Positions 36,844 through 43,442 of a stretch of 64,000 nt of DNA are shown piece by piece; position 1 is the first letter of the stretch; each line of letters begins with the position of its first letter. The stretch is from NCBI GenBank assembly GCA_012026885.1, contig VEPL01000029.1:248001-312000 (forward strand), given 5' to 3'. The notes under the pieces are model-generated. The model was not told the DNA's origin, did no database searches, and saw only the letters and a list, made by a program, of their open reading frames with translations. This stretch comes from Betaproteobacteria bacterium. GTDB taxonomy: Bacteria > Pseudomonadota > Gammaproteobacteria > Burkholderiales > Rhodocyclaceae. A program made the position numbers and the translations under genes.

Positions 36844-37344
36844 TCAGGCCGTCAGCGTCGCCGCCATGGCCCGCTTGAGGGTGCCGCTGAGGGCAAGGCG
36901 GACAGCCTGCTCGCGGATTTCGGCGCGGCTGCCGGCGAACTGGCAGGTCAGCGCCTCGCAAGGGCCGTCGCGCCGGGCCCAGGCGAAGCAGACCATGCCG
37001 ACCGGCTTGGCCGGCGTGCCGCCGGCCGGCCCGGCGATGCCGGTGACGGCCACCGCCCAGTGCGCGCGGCTGCGCGCCAGCGCGCCCTCGGCCATGGCGC
37101 GCGCCGTCGTTTCGGCGACCGCGCCGTGGGTTGCGATCAGCGCAGCAGGTACGCCGAGCATCTCGGTCTTGGCTTCGTTCGAATAGGTCACGAAACCGCG
37201 CTCGAACCAGGCCGAGCTGCCGGAAATCGCGGTTACCGTCTGGGCCACCCCGCCGCCGGTACAGGATTCGGCGGTCGCCAGCAGTTCACCGCGGGAGAGC
37301 AGTTCGCGGCCGAGGCGTTCGGCAAGCATTTCGAGTTCGGACAT
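36844..37344 (-). CDS. pncC: Nicotinamide-nucleotide amidase (CinA C-terminal domain type)
   Basis: This 166-residue stand-alone CinA-C domain deamidates NMN to nicotinate mononucleotide in pyridine nucleotide salvage. Conserved pieces are LATAESCTGGG near the N-terminus, VTYSNEAKTEMLGV and VAVTGIAGPAGGTPAKPVG. The start is ATG at 37344. It is divergent from the small membrane protein gene, with their ends only 31 bp apart, and its stop is followed within six bases by a copy of the iterated 12-base sequence. Confidence 0.93.
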   Translation of the reverse strand: MSELEMLAERLGRELLSRGELLATAESCTGGGVAQTVTAISGSSAWFERGFVTYSNEAKTEMLGVPAALIATHGAVAETTARAMAEGALARSRAHWAVAVTGIAGPAGGTPAKPVGMVCFAWARRDGPCEALTCQFAGSRAEIREQAVRLALSGTLKRAMAATLTA

Positions 37345-37375
37345 AATGCGCGATGTTACCATCCGGCCCCAACCC

Positions 37376-37738
37376 ATGCCCCGTTCCCGCGCCCAGGTCC
37401 GCGACTTTCCCGGCCGCCGCGCCCTCAACCTGACATTGCGCACGGCCCATATCGCCGGCGTGGTACTGCTCGGCGCCGCCCTGCTCGGCGCCGGCACGCC
37501 GGCCGCAGGGCTCTGGCTTACACTGCTCTCCGGGCTCGGCATGTTCGCCGGCGACCTCTGGGCCAACCCCGCACACCTGCGCGAAATGGCCGGATTCGCG
37601 ATCATCGCCAAGCTGGCCATGCTCGGCCTGATCGCCTCCCTGCCGGGCTTGGCAATGCCGCTGTTCTGGGCCATTCTGGCAATATCGGTACTTCTCTCGC
37701 ACGCCCCGGCCGCAGTCCGCCACCGACGCCTGTTTTGA
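37376..37738 (+). CDS. Small integral membrane protein, unknown function
   Basis: This protein of about 120 residues has a basic N-terminus (MPRSRAQVRDFPGRR) and three or four hydrophobic segments: about 28-48, 50-70, 78-95 and 98-115. I recognise no family. It may start ten codons upstream at 37346, which would overlap the pncC promoter. It is followed after 59 bp by the SIMPL-domain gene on the same strand. Confidence 0.65.
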   Translation: MPRSRAQVRDFPGRRALNLTLRTAHIAGVVLLGAALLGAGTPAAGLWLTLLSGLGMFAGDLWANPAHLREMAGFAIIAKLAMLGLIASLPGLAMPLFWAILAISVLLSHAPAAVRHRRLF

Positions 37739-37797
37739 ACGGGCGCGATGCAGCCGTACCGGAGCGGGCACCGGCAGCAATCATCAGGAGCACGCAT

Positions 37798-38478
37798 ATG
37801 GGCAACATCCGGACAATCCTTTCGGCCTTCATCACCGGCGCGACAGCGGCGACGTCAGCATTCGCCGGTCCAACCATCGAACTGAGCGCCGAGGCCAGCC
37901 GGCCCGCCGCGAACGACATGGTCCAGGCCACGGTCTATGCCGAGGCGACCGGCGGCAACCCGGCCGAACTGGCCCGCCGCGTCAACCAGGAAATCGCCGA
38001 AGGCATCCGCGTCGCCAAGGCCAAGAGCGGCATTTCGGTCAAGAGCGGGCGCCAGAACACCGCGCCGGTTTACGGCAAGGACCGGCGCATCGAAGGCTGG
38101 CGCATGAGTTCCGAATTCGTCCTCGAATCTCGCGACACGGCGGCAGTCTCCGAAACGCTCGGCCAGTTGCAGCAGATGCGCCTTCTGGTCGCCAGCGTGA
38201 CCCAGTACCCGGCCCCGGAAACGCGGCGCAAGGCCGAGGACGAAGCGACGCGCGATGCAATCGCCAACTTCCGCGCCCGCGCGGCGGTGGTCGCCGACGC
38301 GCTGGGCAAGCCCTACACGATCCGCCATCTGACCGTGTCGCAGGGCGGGCACGCGCCGATGCCGGTGATGCGCGCGCCGCGCATGGCAATGGAAGCCGCT
38401 GCCCCGCCCCCGCCGCTCGAGGCCGGTGAAAGTCTGGTGACGGCGACGGTCAGCGGAAAGGTCGAGCTGGCCGACTGA
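37798..38478 (+). CDS. SIMPL (DUF541) family periplasmic protein
   Basis: This 226-residue protein has a signal peptide (cleavage after about residue 23, AFAG) and a DUF541/SIMPL fold: IELSAEASRPAANDMVQATVYAEATG, then a helical section with ARRVNQEIAEGI and the final beta segment ESLVTATVSGKVEL. Members are periplasmic or outer-membrane proteins linked to stress protection (E. coli YggE). AGGAG precedes the ATG by 7 bases. It converges on moeA, with 6 bp between stops. Confidence 0.85.
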   Translation: MGNIRTILSAFITGATAATSAFAGPTIELSAEASRPAANDMVQATVYAEATGGNPAELARRVNQEIAEGIRVAKAKSGISVKSGRQNTAPVYGKDRRIEGWRMSSEFVLESRDTAAVSETLGQLQQMRLLVASVTQYPAPETRRKAEDEATRDAIANFRARAAVVADALGKPYTIRHLTVSQGGHAPMPVMRAPRMAMEAAAPPPPLEAGESLVTATVSGKVELAD

Positions 38479-38484
38479 CGCCGC

Positions 38485-39741
38485 TCAGTAGAGTCCGGCG
38501 AACGGCTGCACGGCGACCGCGTCGCCCGGCTGGACGCCGGCGCAATCCTCGGGCAGCACGACGAAGCAGTCGGCTTCCGACATCGAGCGCAGGACGCCCG
38601 ATCCCTGGTTGCCTTCGGTTTTGACCTGCCAGCGGCCGTCGACCGCAACCAGCCGGCCGCGCAGGTATTCGCGCCGTCCCGCCTGCTTGCGTATCGGGTT
38701 GGCCGCGGTGGCGACGAGCAGGGCCCGTTCCGGCAGCGGGTCGGCCCCGGCCAGCCGGAGCAGCGCGTCGAGCGCGAACTGGGTGTAGCTGACCATCACC
38801 GCCACCGGGTTGCCGGGCAGTCCGAACAGCCAGGCACCGCCGACCTTGCCGAAGGCCATCGGGCGTCCGGGCTTGATCGCCAGCTTCCAGAACCGCACTT
38901 CGCCGAGGCGCTCGAGGACTTCCCTGACGAAGTCCGCCTCGCCGACCGAGACCCCGCCGGTCGTGATGATCGCATCGGCCATGCCCGCCGCCTCGCGCAA
39001 GGCCGACTCGAGCGCTTCCGGACGGTCGGGGACGACCCCGAGGTCGATAACTTCGGCGCCCAGGCCCGCGAGCAGGCCATGCAGCGTGTAGCGGTTGCTG
39101 TCGTAGATCTGGCCGGGGGCCAGCGGGGTGCCAATCGACGCGAGTTCATCGCCGGTGGAGAAGAAGGCGACGCGCAGGCGGCGACGGACGATGACCTCGG
39201 CGCAGCCGAGCGAGGCGATCAGGCCGAGTTCCGCCGGCCCGACGCGCTTGCCCGCCGGCAGGGCGACGGCGCCGCGCGCCAGGTCTTCGCCGGCGCGGCG
39301 CGTGTTCTGCCCGGCCTTCTGGCCGGCCGGCACGATGACCGCGTCGCCGACAACGCTGACCGCCTCCTGCACGACCACCGTATCGGCACCGGCCGGCAGC
39401 ACGGCGCCGGTCATGATGCGTACCGCCTGCCCGCGCCCGACCTGGCCGGAAAAGGCCTTGCCGGCAAAGGCGCTGCCGACCACGGCGAGGCGGGTGTCGC
39501 CGTCGCCGGCGAGGCTGTCGAAGCGGATCGCGTAGCCGTCCATCGCCGAGTTGTCGTGGGCCGGCACGTCATGCGGCGCGATGATGTCGGCGGCGAGGAG
39601 ACGGCCGAGTGCGGCGCGCACGGGAAGGCATTCGTGGCCCGGCACCGGCGCGACGGCGGCGAGCATGCGCGCACGCGCCTCGGCGGCGGTCAACGAGCCG
39701 TAATCTGGCAACTGCGAGGCACAGGAGGTGGTATCGGTCAT
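38485..39741 (-). CDS. moeA: Molybdopterin molybdenumtransferase MoeA
   Basis: This 418-residue enzyme inserts molybdate or tungstate into adenylated molybdopterin. Visible signatures are DVPAHDNSAMDGYAIR, VRIMTGAVLPAGADTVV, FFSTGDEL, YDSNRYTLHGLL, ITTGGVSVGEADFVREVL and LFGLPGNPVAVMV. The start is ATG at 39741. It follows the ABC transporter genes, so it is the last gene of a metal uptake and insertion unit; this copy may serve tungsten enzymes. Its C-terminal region contains a copy of the iterated 12-base sequence (38638-38649). Confidence 0.95.
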   Translation of the reverse strand: MTDTTSCASQLPDYGSLTAAEARARMLAAVAPVPGHECLPVRAALGRLLAADIIAPHDVPAHDNSAMDGYAIRFDSLAGDGDTRLAVVGSAFAGKAFSGQVGRGQAVRIMTGAVLPAGADTVVVQEAVSVVGDAVIVPAGQKAGQNTRRAGEDLARGAVALPAGKRVGPAELGLIASLGCAEVIVRRRLRVAFFSTGDELASIGTPLAPGQIYDSNRYTLHGLLAGLGAEVIDLGVVPDRPEALESALREAAGMADAIITTGGVSVGEADFVREVLERLGEVRFWKLAIKPGRPMAFGKVGGAWLFGLPGNPVAVMVSYTQFALDALLRLAGADPLPERALLVATAANPIRKQAGRREYLRGRLVAVDGRWQVKTEGNQGSGVLRSMSEADCFVVLPEDCAGVQPGDAVAVQPFAGLY

Positions 39742-39776
39742 GGCGGGGTTCCGGGTAGCGATGGATGGAATGGCGG

Positions 39777-40496
39777 TCAGCGATCGAAGGCGATGCGCCA
39801 CGGCAGCTCGCCCTGCAGGAAGGCGCGCGCGGCCGGCGACTGCGGGTGGGCGAAGAAGCGCTGGGCGGCAGCATGTTCCTGCACGCGGCCGTCGGCGAGA
39901 AAAACGATGTCATCGGCCAGCCGCGTCGCCTGGCCGAGGTTGTGCGTCGTCATCAGCACCTTGGCGCCGTCGGTGCGGATTTCGCGGATGATGGTCTCGA
40001 CCTGATCGGTGGCGCTCGGATCCAGGCTGGCAGTCGGCTCGTCGAGCAGCAGCAGGCGCGGGCGCATCGCCCAGGCGCGGGCGAGAGCGAGGCGCTGGCG
40101 CTCGCCGCCGGACAGTTGCCGGGCGCTGTCGGCGCTGCGATGGGCGAGGCCGACCCGTGCCAGGACCTCGCGCGTGCGCTGCTGCCGCGCGGCAGCATCC
40201 AGCCCCTGCGGACGCAGGGCGAACTCGACGTTGGCGGCGACCGAGAGGCGGAGCAGCATCGGTTGCTGGAAAACCATGGCGAGGCGCCCATCCGGCCGGA
40301 TCGCCCCGCCCCAGTCGAACGCGCCGCCCGTCGGCGGCAGCAGTCCGGCGATCAGATGGAGGAAGACGGTCTTGCCGACACCATTGGGGCCAAGGATGAC
40401 GCTGATGCCCTCGCCGGACAATTCGAGATCGACGCCATCCAGGATGGGGCGACCATTGGGCGCGAAACGCAGCGCCGAGATGCGCAGCGGGAACAT
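39777..40496 (-). CDS. tupC: Tungstate/molybdate ABC transporter ATP-binding protein (TupC type)
   Basis: This 239-residue ATPase powers oxyanion import with the adjacent permease. It has Walker A GPNGVGKT, signature LSGGERQRLALARA, Walker B LLLLDEP and the H-loop MTTHNLGQ. There is no C-terminal regulatory TOBE/MOP domain, unlike ModC. The start at 40496 overlaps the permease stop by one base. The substrate assignment rests on the permease and the neighbouring moeA. Confidence 0.85.
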   Translation of the reverse strand: MFPLRISALRFAPNGRPILDGVDLELSGEGISVILGPNGVGKTVFLHLIAGLLPPTGGAFDWGGAIRPDGRLAMVFQQPMLLRLSVAANVEFALRPQGLDAAARQQRTREVLARVGLAHRSADSARQLSGGERQRLALARAWAMRPRLLLLDEPTASLDPSATDQVETIIREIRTDGAKVLMTTHNLGQATRLADDIVFLADGRVQEHAAAQRFFAHPQSPAARAFLQGELPWRIAFDR

Positions 40497-41191
40497 CAGC
40501 GGCCCCGCCTTGCCGCCCAGGTCCGCAACCCGTGGGCGAAGGCATTGAGGCCGAGGATGAGGCCCATCAGCACGAGGCCCAGCGCGAGCGACAGCGCCAG
40601 GTCGCCCTTGCTCGTCTCGAGCGCGATGGCCGTGGTCATCACCCGCGTGTAGCCGTCGATATTGCCGCCGACCACCATCACCGCGCCGACCTCGGACATC
40701 GCCCGGCCAAGACCGGCCAGCGTCGCGACGACCAGCGAGAAGCGGCAGTCGGCGAGGAGCAGCCCGACCGCCAGCGGCCGGCCGACGCCGATGACGGCAA
40801 ACTCGGGGGCGTACTCCTTCCACGCATCTTCGACGATCTGCCGCGTCACCGCTGCGATTAGCGGCACAACGAGCAGGGTCTGCGCGACGATCATCGCCCG
40901 CGGCGAAAAGAGGAGGCCGAGTTCGCCGAAGGGGCCGCTGCGGGACAGCATCAGGTAAACGAAAACGCCGACCACGACCGACGGCAGGCCCATCAGGGCA
41001 TTGAGCACGACGATGACGAAGGCGCGCCCGGGGAAGGCGGCGACTGCGAGCCACGCACCGAGCGGCAGCCCGACCAGGGCGCCGAAAGCGAGCGCACTCA
41101 GGCTAACGCGCAGCGACAGGCCGACGATCTCGAGCAATCGGTGGTCGAAGCCGGCAAGCAGGGCCAGCGCAGCGAGCAGGGTCTCGGTCAT
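40496..41191 (-). CDS. tupB: Tungstate-type ABC transporter permease (TupB)
   Basis: This 231-residue inner membrane permease has about five or six transmembrane segments. The EAA-type loop and TupB-like stretch reads MSEVGAVMVVGGNIDGYTR followed by MTTAIALETSKGDL, which I associate with tungstate-specific TupB. No binding protein gene (tupA) is present: the gene upstream is the last gene of the formate dehydrogenase unit, separated by a terminator. A promoter must therefore lie in the short gap 41192-41252, or some read-through occurs. Confidence 0.85.
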   Translation of the reverse strand: MTETLLAALALLAGFDHRLLEIVGLSLRVSLSALAFGALVGLPLGAWLAVAAFPGRAFVIVVLNALMGLPSVVVGVFVYLMLSRSGPFGELGLLFSPRAMIVAQTLLVVPLIAAVTRQIVEDAWKEYAPEFAVIGVGRPLAVGLLLADCRFSLVVATLAGLGRAMSEVGAVMVVGGNIDGYTRVMTTAIALETSKGDLALSLALGLVLMGLILGLNAFAHGLRTWAARRGR

Positions 41192-41202
41192 TCCCGTCCA
41201 CG

Positions 41203-41232
41203 AAAAAACGCCCGGCGGTTGCCCGCCGGGCG
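41203..41232 (-). terminator. Rho-independent terminator closing the formate dehydrogenase operon
   Basis: On the minus strand, CGCCCGGCGG (from 41232 down to 41223), loop GCAA, CCGCCGGGCG (41218 to 41209) and then six T residues (41208 to 41203). It separates the formate dehydrogenase genes from tupB-tupC-moeA. Confidence 0.92.
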
Positions 41233-41252
41233 CTACAAGGATACCACCACGA

Positions 41253-41552
41253 CTATTTCTTGGCGGGTGCCGGCGGGGCTGCTGCCGGTGCGGCGGCGGG
41301 CGGGGCCGGCGGGGCGATCGGCGTCGGTGTCACGGTGACGCCCTTGGCTTTCTGCTGCTTGATGTATTCGGCGGCGACACGATCCTGCGCCTTGCCCAAC
41401 TGCTCGGCCTCGACCTTGGCACGCTCGGCGGCGGCGGCCTTGGCTTCCTCGGCCTTCGCCTTCTGCTCGTCGGTCAGCGGCGGCAGCTTGGCCCAGGCAC
41501 CGGAGGCAGCCACGGTCAACGCCAAGATGGCGGCAAATTTAGTCACTTTCAT
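41253..41552 (-). CDS. Small secreted Lys/Ala/Pro-rich protein of the formate dehydrogenase operon
   Basis: This 99-residue protein has a clear signal peptide (MKVTKFAAILALTVAASGAWA), an EQKAKAEEAKAAAAERAKVEAEQL helix of high charge, and a Pro/Ala-rich tail. It resembles no enzyme; low complexity makes homology calls unreliable. It is the last gene of the formate dehydrogenase operon, 11 bp after the cytochrome b subunit gene and directly before the terminator, so a role in enzyme assembly or stability is plausible but inferred. Confidence 0.75.
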   Translation of the reverse strand: MKVTKFAAILALTVAASGAWAKLPPLTDEQKAKAEEAKAAAAERAKVEAEQLGKAQDRVAAEYIKQQKAKGVTVTPTPIAPPAPPAAAPAAAPPAPAKK

Positions 41553-41563
41553 CTTCCCCTCCC

Positions 41564-42574
41564 TCAGCCTTGCGGATGGCCGGACTTGCCGGCCTTGACA
41601 TCGTGGTACCACTGCTCGTGGTGCTCGCGCGCCCACGTCTCGTCGACGTAGCCGGTCTTCATCGACTCGTAGGCCCCCTTGGCGCCGATCGTGCCCATGT
41701 AGATGTGGCCGAACGAGAGCGCCAGCATGACCAGCGCGGCAATGGCATGGACCAGCGTGTAGAACTGCATGTCGGCACGCGTCTGCCCGAAATTCGGGAA
41801 GTCGAGCACGAGCCCGGTGCCGGCCACGGTCAGGCCGAGGATGGTGACGCCGATCCAGAACCAGGTCTTCTCGCCGAAATTGAAGCGCCCGGAAGGCACG
41901 TGCTCGCCAGTGACCAGTCCTCCGGCCTTGCTGATCCACAGCGCGTCGATGCTTTGCCAGACGTTGTCGCGCGCCCAGACGACGATCATCGCGACGACCG
42001 ACACGGCGAAAAGCGGCCCGAGGTAGTTGTGTACGTTCTTGCCCAGCACCATCAGGTAGCCGAAGGCCGAATGGCCGATGACCGGGATCAGCACATGCTT
42101 GCCGAACAGGATGCCGAGTCCGGTCACCGCCAGGATGATGAAGGTCCCTGCCGTCGTCCAGTGGATGATCCGCTCGTAACGGGGAAAGCGCTGGATCAGC
42201 TTGCCGGTTTCCGGATCGTGCAGGGTCAGCGGCCCCTTGATCTTGTAGAACGCGAGGATGGCCAGCGCCACCAGTACGATCAGCCAGCCGCCGTAGGTGG
42301 TGACCGGCCCGTTGCGCAGATGCCGCCAGGCGTCGCCGCCCTGCTGGATCAGCACGCCGGCCTCGTTGCCCGGATTGTTGGTGAAGAAGGCTTCGCCGGA
42401 GCGCGCCTCGCGCCAGACCGGCGCATTGTTGCCGGGCTGGACCTGCTGGCGCTGCACCTGCTGCTGTGCCGGCGGCGTGGCATCGGCCGCCAGAGCCGGC
42501 AACGCCAGCCCGAGCGTCAGGCAGGCGGCGGCCAGCCAGCGTCCGAACCGCGGAGCGAATGTCGAAGTCGTCAT
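41564..42574 (-). CDS. fdhC: Formate dehydrogenase gamma subunit (cytochrome b556)
   Basis: This 336-residue subunit anchors formate dehydrogenase in the inner membrane and passes electrons to quinone through b-type hemes. An N-terminal signal (about 1-29) and a periplasmic region of roughly 80 residues precede four transmembrane segments; histidine ligands are visible in ERIIHWTTAGTF, IGHSAFGYLM, NVHNYLGPLF and LVHAIAALVML/FGHIYMG. The extra N-terminal region is longer than in E. coli FdnI but common in betaproteobacteria. It lies 10 bp after the lipoprotein gene. Confidence 0.92.
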   Translation of the reverse strand: MTTSTFAPRFGRWLAAACLTLGLALPALAADATPPAQQQVQRQQVQPGNNAPVWREARSGEAFFTNNPGNEAGVLIQQGGDAWRHLRNGPVTTYGGWLIVLVALAILAFYKIKGPLTLHDPETGKLIQRFPRYERIIHWTTAGTFIILAVTGLGILFGKHVLIPVIGHSAFGYLMVLGKNVHNYLGPLFAVSVVAMIVVWARDNVWQSIDALWISKAGGLVTGEHVPSGRFNFGEKTWFWIGVTILGLTVAGTGLVLDFPNFGQTRADMQFYTLVHAIAALVMLALSFGHIYMGTIGAKGAYESMKTGYVDETWAREHHEQWYHDVKAGKSGHPQG

Positions 42575-42584
42575 GGTCAACTCC

Positions 42585-42800
42585 TCATTGGGCCCGCTTG
42601 TACTCGTTCTGCGCCTGGTTGCGGTTGGCGAGCGCCGCTTCCCATGCCTGCTTGTTGCCGGCGAACTGGCCGCCTTCCCACGGTCGCGTATCCGATTTGC
42701 CCGAGTAGCTGCCGGGCTTGTAGTTTGCGACCTGCGAATACTCGCCACAGGCAGCAAGCGCGAAGGTTGCGGTCAACGCCGCGCAGAGTGCCTTTTTCAT
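42585..42800 (-). CDS. Small lipoprotein of the formate dehydrogenase operon
   Basis: This 71-residue protein has a lipoprotein signal peptide with the lipobox LAAC (C18), so it should be lipid-anchored. The mature part is about 53 residues, polar, with Tyr, Gln and Asn in abundance (EYSQVANYKPGSYSGKSD). Function unknown. Its ATG overlaps the stop of the beta subunit gene (ATGA at 42797-42800), which argues that it is made together with the enzyme. It contains a copy of the iterated 12-base sequence on the minus strand in its signal peptide region. Confidence 0.8.
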   Translation of the reverse strand: MKKALCAALTATFALAACGEYSQVANYKPGSYSGKSDTRPWEGGQFAGNKQAWEAALANRNQAQNEYKRAQ

Positions 42801-43426
42801 TTCGCCTCTCCCTTGGCAGCGGGTGCCGCCTGTTCCGGCTTGCCGTAGGCGGTCGCCCAGCCCCACGCGACATCGTTCGCCTTGCCGCGACGCAGGACGC
42901 GCTCGCGGAAGATGTCCGAGACCACGGCGGCGTCGCCGGCGAGCAGCGCCTTGGTCGAGCACATCTCGGCGCAGAGCGGCAGCTTGCCTTCGGCGAGGCG
43001 GTTACGTCCGTACTTTTCCTGCTCGGCCTTGGAGCCATTCTCCTCGGGGCCGCCGGCGCAGAAGGTGCACTTGTCCATCTTGCCGCGGGCGCCGAAGGCG
43101 GCCGGGCCATTCGGGAACTGCGGCGCACCGAAGGGGCAGGCGAAGAAGCAGTAGCCGCAACCGATACAGGCATCCTTGTTGTGCAGGACGACGCCTTCCT
43201 CGGTCTTGTAGAAGCAGTCGGTCGGACAGACCGCCATGCAGGGCGCGTCGGAGCAGTGCATGCAGGCGACGGAGACCGAGCGCTCGCCGGGAACGCCGTC
43301 ATTGATCGTGACGACCCGCCGGCGGCTGACGCCCCACGGCATGTCGTGCTCGTTCATGCAGGCGGTGACGCAGCCGTTGCATTCGATGCAGCGCTCCGCG
43401 TCGCACAGGAATTTCATGCGTGCCAT
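42797..43426 (-). CDS. fdhB: Formate dehydrogenase beta subunit (four [4Fe-4S] clusters)
   Basis: This 209-residue electron-transfer subunit links the catalytic subunit to cytochrome b. Cluster motifs are CIECNGCVTACMNEH, CMHCSDAPCMAVCP, CIGCGYCFFACP and CTFCAGG with CAEMC. It lacks the C-terminal transmembrane helix of E. coli FdnH and is shorter (209 residues against about 290), matching the FDH3-type beta subunit of beta- and epsilonproteobacteria. Its gene lies 16 bp after the alpha subunit gene. Confidence 0.94.
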   Translation of the reverse strand: MARMKFLCDAERCIECNGCVTACMNEHDMPWGVSRRRVVTINDGVPGERSVSVACMHCSDAPCMAVCPTDCFYKTEEGVVLHNKDACIGCGYCFFACPFGAPQFPNGPAAFGARGKMDKCTFCAGGPEENGSKAEQEKYGRNRLAEGKLPLCAEMCSTKALLAGDAAVVSDIFRERVLRRGKANDVAWGWATAYGKPEQAAPAAKGEAK

Positions 43427-43442
43427 GTGTCGTTCTCCTCCG

